A stretch of DNA of 64,000 nt, taken from assembly GCA_949358305.1 (NCBI GenBank), contig OX442319.1:9610001-9674000 (forward strand). The letters are read 5' to 3'. This DNA comes from Strigamia acuminata. Taxonomy: Eukaryota; Arthropoda; Chilopoda; Geophilomorpha; Linotaeniidae. The position numbers were made by a program, and so were the translations under genes. Below are positions 1 to 10,500 of this stretch, one piece after another; position 1 is the first letter of the stretch, and each line of letters opens with the position of its first letter. A model generated the notes under the pieces. That model ran no database searches. It was not told the DNA's origin and saw only the letters and a list, made by a program, of their open reading frames with translations.

Positions 1-1497
1 GACGAGATCACAAAGACTAAAAATGCCCTGAAAGCTGCTTGCGATTCTATAATTAACGATTTGAACGCATTAAAACGTACCGTACAAGATCAAGCTAGTA
101 AGCTAACGGGGCAAGGCGAAGGAATTGATACGAAGGATATTGATAAACTCAAAAATGATATTGCCTATGCTACTATAAAATATGGAACGTTGGAACAAGA
201 TTTGATTAAGAAAATTAAAGAATTAGAAGCGAACATTAAGATATTAGTAGATAATGCGACTGCTTCCGGTGGTGTAGAAGTTGACGAAAAACAAATAAGC
301 GCATTAGAAATCAAAATCAAAGACTTGATAAATGACGTTAAATCCGAGTTGGAATCTGCGATCGAAGATTTAAAGACTGGGTTGGAGACGTTGACTAATA
401 GCTTAATCCAGAATAAAACCGATTATGATACAAAAATAAACGAAGCATTGGATGAAGTAGAAACCAAAATCCAGAACTTAGACGTGGACAAAATCAGAAC
501 CAACATCGAGGCATCAAATGACAAGATAAAACAAGCACAGGATGATATAAAAAAGTTAGAAAAAAGTGTGGAAAATGAGGTTAAAGCCTTGGAAACCAAA
601 ATCAAAGCTTTACCCGCAAAATTTGGTGTTAGTAGCGAAAGTACGGAAGACTTAAAAACCAAAATTGAAGCGGCGAAAGCGGAGCTAGACACAGTCAGTA
701 CTGCCATTCAAAAAGATCTGGACGAGACTAAACTTAAATTAAACGAGTACGTAGACGAAAATTCCGTAAAGTCAGATAAAATGCAAACGAGCGTCAACGA
801 GGTTACCGATAAAATCAAATTAGCCAACGAACAAATAATAACGTTGCAGGAAAACATGTTGTCCATTTTGACATCCGTTCAAGAAGAAATATCAAAAATT
901 AGCGCAATTCCGAGCGTTGACGAATCAAGTTTTGCTCCCGCTGCTTTGGCCGGCACTGTCGATACGGTAGAAGCCACGTTAAATTCTAACATCGAAGCGA
1001 ACAAAATAGAAGTTAATAAGAAATTGACGGAATTAGAAGACAAAATATCAAATCTAAATATTCCCGAAGTAGAAGAACAGGCCGATTTAGTGCTAGGGTT
1101 CCTACATTCGCAACGGACCGATTGGTTTTTGAAGGTGTCCGAAGAATGGAAATTATTTGCACATAATGGGAAGTTTTATACTCCTCATTACGGGCATATA
1201 ACGCGAATCAGTTTATTCATGTATGCTACTACAGCAGAATACACAGTAATACCTAACGAGTTTGAGTTTATCTTGTCTATTAACGGGCATGGTCGAACGT
1301 TCCATATTCCACGTACAGATGTTACAAAAACACCACGTAAAATGCCGGTATGTTTTAGAACGTACAATTTAGAGAAAAAAGTAGATTTTGATGATAACGA
1401 TCACATTAGAATATCTACTGTCACCGATTGGAGTCCGGAAATAAAAGTTTACGCCCTCGTGTATTGCAGATTCGATCGTAGTAAATGGGACGATTAA
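1..1497 (+). CDS. Coiled-coil fibre-like protein, 5' truncated
   Basis: The frame is open from base 1, so the gene starts outside the window; no ATG-led start is visible near the edge. About 340 of the visible residues are heptad-rich K/E/D/I/L sequence with almost no proline or glycine, which predicts a long coiled-coil rod. The last ~125 residues change character, with many aromatic and hydrophobic residues (for example FLHSQRTDWFLKV and ISLFMYATTAEYTVIP), suggesting a compact beta-rich head. Rod plus C-terminal head is the plan of viral attachment fibres, and the gene lies beside a Polinton-type polymerase with a 16-bp convergent gap. A structural or attachment role is inferred; I recognise no named family. 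It could also be an unrelated structural protein of the element. Confidence 0.6.
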   Translation, partial: DEITKTKNALKAACDSIINDLNALKRTVQDQASKLTGQGEGIDTKDIDKLKNDIAYATIKYGTLEQDLIKKIKELEANIKILVDNATASGGVEVDEKQISALEIKIKDLINDVKSELESAIEDLKTGLETLTNSLIQNKTDYDTKINEALDEVETKIQNLDVDKIRTNIEASNDKIKQAQDDIKKLEKSVENEVKALETKIKALPAKFGVSSESTEDLKTKIEAAKAELDTVSTAIQKDLDETKLKLNEYVDENSVKSDKMQTSVNEVTDKIKLANEQIITLQENMLSILTSVQEEISKISAIPSVDESSFAPAALAGTVDTVEATLNSNIEANKIEVNKKLTELEDKISNLNIPEVEEQADLVLGFLHSQRTDWFLKVSEEWKLFAHNGKFYTPHYGHITRISLFMYATTAEYTVIPNEFEFILSINGHGRTFHIPRTDVTKTPRKMPVCFRTYNLEKKVDFDDNDHIRISTVTDWSPEIKVYALVYCRFDRSKWDD

Positions 1498-1513
1498 ACT
1501 AACCATCGTCATA

Positions 1514-4500
1514 TTAATCCTCCGCCAAGCTTACGTATCCATAAGCCAAAGTATGAATACAATCATCCAATATCACTCGTTTCTTGTCTTTTGCCGACAA
1601 TGCCAATTTGTCCACCTTGACCGTTGTGAGATCGTGCAGTTTTGATTTGATCGTTTCAAATTTCAATCTGTGGGCCTCCCGTTCACCGAACAATATCTTC
1701 TTGTACGCCTCCAAGTCCAGCTCTTGCTCCACGACAGCCTTCTTTATGCCTTTACATCGCATGCTCGTTTTCCCGTTCACGTTATAAGCGTAACATTTGG
1801 CTCTTAGCCCTACAAACTCTTCTATCGGCTCGCCGGCAGTCTCGTCTTTGAAGCATCCTATGACACGCCTGTTTCTGCCATCGGGTGGGTGGTAATTAGA
1901 CAGATCCATCACTTGTGGTATTTCTTCTCTGAAGAACGAGTAGACTGACGGAGCTTCTATTTCGTACATCAAACTATCCGTATCTGTCATCAGCAATCTC
2001 AGCTTGTCTGAGAATTTTTTTTTCATGACGTTGTAATGAAAGTCGTAGAGCAAGCATTTAGACAAGTCCAGGATAGTTAAACCGCTGTAAATAGGTTTGT
2101 CTAACGTCAATTCCAGCTTTCGCCGTTCAACCAACACCAGTTTTTTGTTTAATTTTTTTTTTCCTTTGAAACCGACGTGGTTGACGTGAGTATTCAAGTC
2201 TTTTGCATTGTTTACCAGATAAAATTGTCTATATTTCCTCACGTCCTGCAAGGTTTTTCCAAAGACCGAATTGTTAGCTAATTTCGCCAATTCCTGCTCA
2301 AAATCACTGGTAGCTGACTTCCGTTTCTCAATATTCAATTTGATATACTTGGCCAGCCACGGTTTTTGCTCAAACGTCAGCACTCTTTTTATTTTCATCA
2401 ACGTCATGCCCAGGGACAAGTACAATTGCAGAGCTCTGTAATGCAGAATGTAATTACAACGAGCTTGCAAATGCGGGATTAATCTGGGAGAAGTGTCATC
2501 CCCAGAACGTATCATTTCCGGAGCCAAAGGCAAACAATTGTGGGACGAATGCAGTTCTTGCGGATATCCCAAATCCACTTCCAAGATGCATCCCATCGTA
2601 TCGTTCTCTCCCATTTTTAAAATCCGTTCTTGTGACCATTCGGCTACATTATCGTCGAAGGCAAACTTGCCAACTGGTAGCGGTTTGCTCATTGCCCAGG
2701 AATACATGGAATTCGCATCCAAATAGACGATGTAACTCTCTGGTTTCTCGCAATCGTATCCCGATGCCAGAAGAGGATTATTGGCTTTGGCGTAGCGTTG
2801 ACTGATAGTGGCAACACCGCCTCTTATTCCTTGTTCGACAAACATGTACATATCTGGATCAGACAGAAGCTCCAATTTAACTTCGGTGATGAGCAGCGCA
2901 GCGTCCCAAGAAAGACTTGGAAACGTGATGTAATGACAGGGGTCTAGCTTGTAGTGATTTAAACACATTTTTCTGAACTGTTCGAATATATCCGCCAACA
3001 ACAGAGTGTCGGTCTTCAGATACAAATCGTGATATTCGCCCATGTTTTTAATTCCGAACGTTTTCCAAACTAACTGGGCATATTGGTATTCGTCGTCGGT
3101 TATGTTCTCAAATTCTTCTTTCGGCGGAAGTTTATCTTCTTGAAATTTTGACCAACCGGTCATATATCTGTAAGGGTACACTCCTTTCCTCAACAGAAGA
3201 TCAATTTCCTCGCCTTTAAACTCGCTTCGAAAGACAGCGAACTGCGACTTCTCTAGATTTTTTGCCAAATTGGATAAACTGCTCGCGAGAAATTGGAAAC
3301 TATCCATGAATTTTAACGTTACGACCTGTTTTGGATCATCACCGGTCTTGATTTTCAACGTGAACGATTTGTATAATTCCGAGTTTTCGGCGATCATCGT
3401 CACTTTTTCTGACGCGACGGTCAAATGCGGCAATATTAGATGAAAATCATACTTTTTTCCATTATGGAAAATTATAGGCACAGATTTCCGCCAATGGTAG
3501 TTGAGGTTACAATTAGCGTGTGCGGCCCCACGAAACTTCCCGGTGAAATGGTTATGATCCAAGACTTTTGTCAAGCCTTTTAATTCTTCCAAGAATTCAT
3601 CACCGCATAAGTAACACGTTGTTGCATTTCTATAAGCGATCCATTGAAGCGAAGTCATCGTTTTGGAATTGAATTGTTTATGTTCCAATTCGGAAAATTG
3701 CTGAACCACGGCTTTAATTTCCGCACGCAACGATTGCAAAAAATGATCGACGGCATCCGGACCTCTATACAGCTGTAACGGTCTGGAATAAGCTTCGTTC
3801 TCAGTGCACACTACTTTAAACGAATAACCGCACGGCTCGTGAGAATTAATGATGATCGAATGTAAAGTGGGTTCGCTCTCCGCATCAGGTACTAAGAATG
3901 CCTCGAAATCGGCGTAACAAACGTACGGTAAAGGATATTTTTTTTTCTCACTTTTGAACGTACAGATAGCTCCTTCGTCGGGACATTTAGTGCTGCAGGC
4001 TTTATATTTCCCGCAGTATCGTTTATGCCTAACGAGCACTATGGCACTGGAAAACCCGTTCATACAGTTCATGCAATAATACCGCTTATGTTTATTGCCG
4101 GCGCTCAAGAGTCGCGAGAAATCCCTGATCCACATGTAATGATTTTGTTTCTTCAGTAGGTTAATAGTGATAAGGCGGTTCGTCAGAATATCTACTTTAA
4201 TCGGAACAATGCGGGACTTGGGCAGCAACTCGAATACATTAATGTTCAAACTTACATTCTGTCTTTCGAACGTAAGCACTTCTTTCGGCCCCACGGGAAA
4301 AACTAGCCCTTCGAGATTGAGTTTATTCATAAACTGTTCGTAATAATCCGCTCTGCAAACATGAACGGGGGCTGGATACAAGGCAGCTAATACAGACCAT
4401 AAAAAACTTTTTTGATCCGAGTTCTGGACATTTACAACGGCCTTTTTTTTCTGCAGACATTCGTCCAGTTCCTGATACGACGATTTTTCGGGAACGGAGT

Positions 4501-5530
4501 GGAATATCGACGCATGTTTGTCTCTTCCCACGCAGCTCTTGAATTGGTTATCGCAGTAGTGACACGGAAAATAACCCAGCAACCGTTTTGGATCCCTCAC
4601 AAGTCCGTAGCTATTCTTTCCGTAGAAGAATAGATCTACGTGATGTTTCCTGTTTCTGTGAACGGTAACGTATCTTTCCACGCGATCGCCATTGCAATAA
4701 TAAATAGTTACTTCGATATCGGGATTCTGCGACTGGAATTTTTCTAGGTTTCTGTAAGGCAGCGGAAATTCTAAGCCTTGCAAGTTCAATTCGTGCTCAT
4801 ACTTCAAGTAATTAGATATGCGTTCGGCATTAATAGCTACCGGATGTAAAGATGCAAGAATGGCCCAAACAAAAGACTTTCGCAAATCCATTTTAAAAGT
4901 CAAAACCGCTTTCTTATTGCGAATGACGGCCGATAAATCAATATTCGAACCCAATGGAAAGAAGATGGCATCTTTGCCCCATTCACCTTTCTGTTTTAAA
5001 ATATCAAAATCAATTTTAAGAGCCTCTACACATACTAAACAGAAGTAGTCGTGAGTTTCTACATATTCAGCACTTTCTTCGGCCAGTTGCCTCGCAGCCA
5101 AATCCAAAATTGGATCAACATCATCCGTTAACATCACGAACGGCCCGGCCCGGTACCAAAAAAGAGCTGGCGACAATTTCACGGAATGCCGATATCTCAA
5201 TTGCATCATAACACTCACTTTGCACGAATTCATGTCGGCTGCAACTTCCGCCACCAAAGCACGGATATTTGGAGCGGCATCTTTAATCACATCTTCTATT
5301 TCACAAATCCTTTCATCGAAATTGACCATGTACTCGCGCGATTGTCCATTAAAGATACCTTTATGAAGATAATACGGAACTGAGATAATCTTCTCAAAAT
5401 CTTTATATTCGCCGCATTTCTTCAAAAGTTGATCCAAACCGACATTAAACTTGAAAGCCCTAGATAAATCGCCCCTTTTTCTTTTTCCTTTTAAAAACTC
5501 GACACATTTTCTGAATTTGTATCTATTCAT
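1514..5530 (-). CDS. Protein-primed DNA polymerase B (Polinton type)
   Basis: Predicted 1338 residues from the ATG at 5530; a GTG nine bases upstream is in frame but unlikely. Visible parts in order: a C2H2-like finger around residue 320-345 (CHYC...H...H); a second Cys/His cluster near 485-510 (CMNC...H...C); an exonuclease I motif DFEA near 540; an HNH/endonuclease VII-like zinc motif near 640-670 (CYLC, DHNH, FRGAAH, CN); Exo II FHNGKKYDFH; Exo III YLKTDTLLLAD; polymerase motif A YLDANSMYSW near 930; motif B KLANNSVFGK near 1085; motif C MTDTDSL near 1180; and a KCY motif downstream. All catalytic acidic residues appear present, with no internal stop. This is the replicative polymerase of a Polinton-like element, expected to start synthesis from a terminal protein. 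It may still be functional. Confidence 0.9.
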   Translation of the reverse strand: MNRYKFRKCVEFLKGKRKRGDLSRAFKFNVGLDQLLKKCGEYKDFEKIISVPYYLHKGIFNGQSREYMVNFDERICEIEDVIKDAAPNIRALVAEVAADMNSCKVSVMMQLRYRHSVKLSPALFWYRAGPFVMLTDDVDPILDLAARQLAEESAEYVETHDYFCLVCVEALKIDFDILKQKGEWGKDAIFFPLGSNIDLSAVIRNKKAVLTFKMDLRKSFVWAILASLHPVAINAERISNYLKYEHELNLQGLEFPLPYRNLEKFQSQNPDIEVTIYYCNGDRVERYVTVHRNRKHHVDLFFYGKNSYGLVRDPKRLLGYFPCHYCDNQFKSCVGRDKHASIFHSVPEKSSYQELDECLQKKKAVVNVQNSDQKSFLWSVLAALYPAPVHVCRADYYEQFMNKLNLEGLVFPVGPKEVLTFERQNVSLNINVFELLPKSRIVPIKVDILTNRLITINLLKKQNHYMWIRDFSRLLSAGNKHKRYYCMNCMNGFSSAIVLVRHKRYCGKYKACSTKCPDEGAICTFKSEKKKYPLPYVCYADFEAFLVPDAESEPTLHSIIINSHEPCGYSFKVVCTENEAYSRPLQLYRGPDAVDHFLQSLRAEIKAVVQQFSELEHKQFNSKTMTSLQWIAYRNATTCYLCGDEFLEELKGLTKVLDHNHFTGKFRGAAHANCNLNYHWRKSVPIIFHNGKKYDFHLILPHLTVASEKVTMIAENSELYKSFTLKIKTGDDPKQVVTLKFMDSFQFLASSLSNLAKNLEKSQFAVFRSEFKGEEIDLLLRKGVYPYRYMTGWSKFQEDKLPPKEEFENITDDEYQYAQLVWKTFGIKNMGEYHDLYLKTDTLLLADIFEQFRKMCLNHYKLDPCHYITFPSLSWDAALLITEVKLELLSDPDMYMFVEQGIRGGVATISQRYAKANNPLLASGYDCEKPESYIVYLDANSMYSWAMSKPLPVGKFAFDDNVAEWSQERILKMGENDTMGCILEVDLGYPQELHSSHNCLPLAPEMIRSGDDTSPRLIPHLQARCNYILHYRALQLYLSLGMTLMKIKRVLTFEQKPWLAKYIKLNIEKRKSATSDFEQELAKLANNSVFGKTLQDVRKYRQFYLVNNAKDLNTHVNHVGFKGKKKLNKKLVLVERRKLELTLDKPIYSGLTILDLSKCLLYDFHYNVMKKKFSDKLRLLMTDTDSLMYEIEAPSVYSFFREEIPQVMDLSNYHPPDGRNRRVIGCFKDETAGEPIEEFVGLRAKCYAYNVNGKTSMRCKGIKKAVVEQELDLEAYKKILFGEREAHRLKFETIKSKLHDLTTVKVDKLALSAKDKKRVILDDCIHTLAYGYVSLAED

Positions 5531-5566
5531 TCTGAGCACAGAATGAATCTAAATCATTATTCTTTT

Positions 5567-5574
5567 TTATATAA
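5567..5574 (-). promoter_or_regulatory. Possible TATA box of the polymerase gene
   Basis: TTATATAA, about 40 bp upstream of the polymerase ATG at 5530 on the minus strand. The spacing suits a short-leader TATA promoter. The surroundings are very AT-rich, so a chance match is possible. Confidence 0.3.
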
Positions 5575-5666
5575 AAGAAAAATAAATTTTAAAAAAAAAG
5601 GAAAATTGATTAAGAATGAAACATACTTTTAGGAATTTTTTTATTTATTAATTAATTAATTAATGA

Positions 5667-5922
5667 ATTGAATTACACATTTAGCATTTTCTATTAAATA
5701 TTTACAAATAAATGAATTACTTGTAAATTAATTGAATTACACATTTAGCATTTTCTATTAAATATTTACAAATAAATGAATTACTTGTAAATTAATTGAA
5801 TTACACATTTAGCATTTTCTATTAAATATTTACAAATAAATGAATTACTTGTAAATTAATTGAATTACACATTTAAGATTTTTTATTAAATATTTACAAA
5901 TAAATGAATTACTTGTAAATGA
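5667..5922. repeat. 64-bp AT-rich minisatellite, four copies
   Basis: Copies begin at 5667, 5731, 5795 and 5859, exactly 64 bp apart, with a partial fifth at 5923. The first three are near identical; the fourth carries substitutions (ATTTAAGATT in place of ATTTAGCATT). The repeat lies just upstream of the polymerase gene, where the terminal inverted repeat of the element would be expected. Tandem repeats inside such termini are known, but this cannot be verified here. Confidence 0.9.
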
Positions 5923-5930
5923 ATTGAATT

Positions 5931-6227
5931 ACTTGTAGTTATTTATTTTAATTAATTAAATTAATATAATTTATTAGTTATTTATTTATTTATAAATTAA
6001 ATAAATTAATATAATTTATTTATTTATTTATTTAAAAATTGAAGGGTAAGCATCATTTTTTTATGCTCCTGAAATCCATCTGAGTCTTTTCTTTCTTTGT
6101 TTTTCATTCATCCATCTTCATACCATCGGGCCATTTCCTCCTTCATCCCTTTAAATCCCTCCTTGAGGTAGAAATGAAGAATTGCATCTTAAATGCGTAT
6201 TCATAGATCTCATATTTTACTACAACA
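5931..6227. other. AT-rich to pyrimidine-rich junction, no gene seen
   Basis: Simple TTTA/TTAA-type sequence to about 6040 is followed by ~190 bp of unique DNA rich in C and T on the plus strand. It ends abruptly at the first satellite bases near 6228. I find no ORF, RNA gene or clear repeat. It may hold the end of the Polinton-like element plus a little host sequence. Confidence 0.5.
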
Positions 6228-6440
6228 AGAGTGTGTTACTTAAGTATCAGAAGGTGCGAGGTGCTGAAACTTGGTGAGTGTCTTAGGGGTGAGTCAAGGA
6301 AGTGCCAAAAAAAAGTTTGGGAAGTTTCCTGTGTATGGTTTTCTTTTTATGGGTGTTTGAAGTCGGGTTGCGATTTCGAAAAAAGCTGAAATGTTTGGGA
6401 GTATGTTACTCAAGTATCAGAAGGTGCGAGGTGCTTAAAC

Positions 6441-7568
6441 TTGGTGAGTGTCTTAGGGGTGAGTCAAGGAAGTGCCAAAAAAAGTTTGGGAAGTTTCCTG
6501 TGTATGGCTTTCTTTTTATGGGTGTTTGAAGTCGGGTTGCGATTTCGAAAAAAGCTGAAATGTTTGAAAAAAGTTGCAGTGTTTGGGAGTGTGTTACTCA
6601 AGTATCAGAAAGTGCGAGGTGCTGAACCTTGGTGAGTGTCTTAGGGGTGAGTCAAGGAAGTGCCAAAAAAAGTTTGGGAAGTTTCCTGTGTATGGTTTTC
6701 TTTTTATGGGTGTTTGAAGTCGGGTTGCGATTTCGAAAAAAGCTGAAATGTTCAAAAAAAGTTGCAGTGTTTGGGAGTGTGTTACTCAAGTATCAGAAAG
6801 TGCGAGGTGCTGAACCTTGGTGAGTGTCTTAGGGGTGAGTCAAGGAAGTGCCAAAAAAAGTTTGGGAAGTTTCCTGTGTATGGTTTTCTTTTTATGGGTG
6901 TTTGAAGTCGGGTTGCGATTTCGAAAAAAGCTGAAATGTTCAAAAAAAGTTGCAGTGTTTGGGAGTGTGTTACTCAAGTATCAGAAAGTGCGAGGTGCTG
7001 AACCTTGGTGAGTGTCTTAGGGGTGAGTCAAGGAAGTGCCAAAAAAAGTTTGGGAAGTTTCCTGTGTATGGTTTTCTTTTTATGGGTGTTTGAAGTCGGG
7101 TTGCGATTTCGAAAAAAGCTGAAATGTTCAAAAAAGGTTGCAGTGTTTGGGAGTGTGTTACTCAAGTATCAGAAAGTGCGAGGTGCTGAACCTTGGTGAG
7201 TGACTTAGGGGTGAGTCAAGGAAGTGCCAAAAAAAGTTTGGGAAGTTTCCTGTGTATGGTTTTCTTTTTATGGGTGTTTGAAGTCGGGTTGCGATTTCGA
7301 AAAAAGCTGAAATGTTCAAAAAAAGTTGCAGTGTTTGGGAGTGTGTTACTCAAGTATCAGAAAGTGCGAGGTGCTGAACCTTGGTGAGTGTCTTAGGGGT
7401 GAGTCAAGGAAGTGCCAAAAAAAGTTTGGGAAGTTTCCTGTGTATGGTTTTCTTTTTATGGGTGTTTGAAGTCGGGTTGCGATTTCGAAAAAAGCTGAAA
7501 TGTTCAAAAAAAGTTGCAGTGTTTGGGAGTGTGTTACTCAAGTATCAGAAAGTGCGAGGTGCTGAACC
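6441..7568. repeat. Homogeneous 188-bp monomer run at the array edge
   Basis: Six consecutive monomers start at 6441, 6629, 6817, 7005, 7193 and 7381, all exactly 188 bp. They share private variants (CAGAAAGTG, GAACCTTGG, TTCAAAAAAAG) rarely seen elsewhere in the window. This is a locally homogenised block next to the array border, opposite to the variant-rich interior. Confidence 0.9.
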
Positions 7569-10500
7569 TTGGTGAGTGTCTTAGGGGTGAGTCAAGGAAG
7601 TGCCAAAAAAAGTTTGGGAAGTTTCCTGTGTATGGTTTTCTTTTTATGGGTGTTTGAAGTCGGGTTGCGATTTCGAAAAAAGTTGCAGTGTTTGGGAGTG
7701 TGTTATTCAAGTATCAGAAAGTGCGAGGTGCTGAACCTTGGTGAGTGTCTTAGGGGTGAGTCAAGGAAGTGCCAAAAAAAGTTTGGGAAGTTTCCTGTGT
7801 ATGGTTTTCTTTTTATGGGTGTTTGAAGTCGGGTTGCGATTTCGAAAAAAGTTGCAGTGTTTGGGAGTGTGTTATTCAAGTATCAGAAAGTGCGAGGTGC
7901 TGAACCTTGGTGAGTGTCTTAGGGGTGAGTCAAGGAAGTGCCAAAAAAAGTTTGGGAAGTTTCCTGTGTATGGTTTTCTTTTTATGGGTGTTTGAAATCG
8001 AGTTGCGATTTCGGAAAAAGCTGAAATGTTCAAAAGAAGTTGCAGTGTTTGGGAGTGTGTTACTCAAGTATCAGAAGGTGCGAGGTGCTGAAACTTGGTG
8101 AGTGTCTTAGGGGTGAGTCAAGGAAGTGCCAAAAAAAGTTTGGGAAGTTTCCTGTGTATGGTTTTCTTTTTATGGGTGTTTGAAGTCGGGTTGCAATTTC
8201 GAAAAAAGTTGCAGTGTTTGGGAGTGTGTTACTCAAGTATCAGAAAGTGCGAGGTGCTGAACCTTGGTGAGTGTCTTAGGGGTAAGTCAAGGAAGTGCCA
8301 AAAAAGTTTGGGAAGTTTCCTGTGTATGGTTTTCTTTTTATGGGTGTTTGAAGTCGGGTTGCGATTTCGGAAAAAGCTGAAATGTTTGGGAGTATGTTAC
8401 TCAAGTATCAGAAGGTGCGAGGTGCTGAAACTTGGTGAGTGTCTTAGGGGTGAGTCAAGGAAGTGCCAAAAAAAGTTTGGGAAGTTTCCTGTGTATGGTT
8501 TTCTTTTTATCGGTGTTTGAAGTCGGGTTGCGATTTCGGAAAAAGCTGAAATGTTCGAAAAAAGTTGCAGTGTGTTACTAAAGTATCAGAAGGTGCGAGG
8601 TGCTGAAACTTGGTGAGTGTCTTAGGAGTGAGTCAAGGAAGTGCCAAAAACAGTTTGGGAAGTTTCCTGTGTATGGTTTTCTTTTTATCGGTGTTTGAAG
8701 TCGGGTTGCGATTTCGGAAAAAGCTGAAATGTTCGAAAAAAGTTGCAGTGTGTTACTAAAGTATCAGAAGGTGCGAGGTGCTGAAACTTGGTGAGTGTCT
8801 TAGGAGTGAGTCAAGGAAGTGCCAAAAACAGTTTGGGAAGTTTCCTGTGTATGGTTTTCTTTTTATCGGTGTTTGAAGTCGGGTTGCGATTTCGGAAAAA
8901 GCTGAAATGTTAGAAAAAAGTTGCAGTGTGTTACTCAAGTATCAGAAGGTGCGAGGTGCTGAAACTTGGTGAGTGTCTTAGGGGTGAGTCAAGGAAGTGC
9001 CAAAAAAAGTTTGGGAAGTTTCCTGTGTATGGTTTTCTTTTTATGGGTGTTTGAAGTCGGGTAGCAATTTCGGAAAAAGTTGCAGTGTCAGAAAAAGTTG
9101 CTGTGTTTGGGAGTGTGTTACTCAAGTATCAGAAGGTGCGAGGTGCTGAAACTTGGTGAGTGTCTTAGGAGTGAGTCAAGGAAGTGCCAAAAACAGTTTG
9201 GGAAGTTTCCTGTGTATGGTTTTCTTTTTATGGGTGTTTGAAATCGGGTTGCAATTTCGGAAAAAGTTGCAGTGTTTGGGAGTGTGTTACTCAAGTATCA
9301 GAAGGTGCGAGGTGCTGAAACTTGGTGAGTGTCTTAGGAGTGAGTCAAGGAAGTGCCAAAAACAGTTTGGGAAGTTTCCTGTGTATGGTTTTCTTTTTAT
9401 GGGTGTTTGAAGTCGGGTTGCAATTTCGGAAAAAGTTGCTGTGTTTGGGAGTGTGTTACTCAAGTATCAGAAGGTGCGAGGTGCTGAAACTTGGTGAGTG
9501 TCTTAGGAGTGAGTCAAGGAAGTGCCAAAAACAGTTTGGGAAGTTTCCTGTGTATGGTTTTCTTTTTATGGGTGTTTGAAGTCGGGTTGCAATTTCGGAA
9601 AAAGTTGCAGTGTTTGGGAGTGTGTTACTCAAGTATCAGAAGGTGCGAGGTGCTGAAACTTAGTGAGTGTCTTAGGGGTGAGTCAAGGAAGTGCCAAAAA
9701 AAGTTTGGGAAGTTTCATGTGTATGGTTTTCTTTTTATGGGTGTTTGAAGTCGGGTTGCGATTTCGGAAAAAGCTGAAATGTTCGAAAAAAGTTGCAGTG
9801 TTTGGGAGTGTGTTACTCAAGTATCAGAAGGTGCGAGGTGCTGAAACTTGGTGAGTGTCTTAGGGGTGAGTCAAGGAAGTGCCAAAAAAAGTTTGGGAAG
9901 TTTCCTGTGTATGGTTTTCTTTTTATGGGTGTTTGAACTCGGGTTGCGATTTCGGAAAAAGCTGAAATGTTCGAAAAAAGTTGCAGTGTTTGGGAGTGTG
10001 TTACTCAAGTATCAGAAGGTGCGAGGTGCTGAAACTTGGTGAGTGTCTTAGGGGTGAGTCAAGGAAGTGCCAAAAAAGATTTGGGAAGTTTCCTGTGTAT
10101 GGTTTTCTTTTTATGGGTGTTTGAAGTCGGGTAGCAATTTCGGAAAAAGTTGCAGTGTTAGAAAAAGTTGCAGTGTTTAGGAGTGTGTTACTCAAGTATC
10201 AGAAGGTGCGAGGTGCTGAAACTTGGTGAGTGTCTTAGGGGTGAGTCAAGGAAGTGCCAAAAAAAGTTTGGGAAGTTTCCTGTGTATGGTTTTCTTTTTA
10301 TGGGTGTTTGAAATCGGGTTGCGATTTCGGAAAAAGCTGAAATGTTCGAAAAAAGTTGCAGTGTTTGAGAGTGTGTTACTTAAGTATCAGAAGGTGCGAG
10401 GTGCTGAAACTTGGTGAGTGTCTTAGGGGTGAGTCAAGGAAGTGCCAAAAAAAGTTTGGGAAGTTTCCTGTGTATGGTTTTCTTTTTATGGGTGTTTGAA

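Larger units (their letters stand above)
1..6040. mobile_element. Polinton/Maverick-like DNA element, partial (one end)
   Basis: A protein-primed family-B DNA polymerase gene sits tail to tail, 16 bp apart, with a coiled-coil fibre-like gene. An AT-rich flank with a minisatellite follows. Large polymerases of this type with built-in zinc fingers are typical of Polintons/Mavericks and the related adintoviruses. The rest of the element (integrase, ATPase, capsid and protease genes) would lie left of the window and is not seen. The right limit is a guess: I could not find a terminal inverted repeat because its partner is outside the window. The region is clearly more AT-rich than the retroelements to the right. 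Confidence 0.6.

Noticed and set aside
6041-6227. RNA gene or host exon in the unique strip before the satellite
   Set aside because: No cloverleaf, splice or coding signal is visible; only C/T-rich composition.
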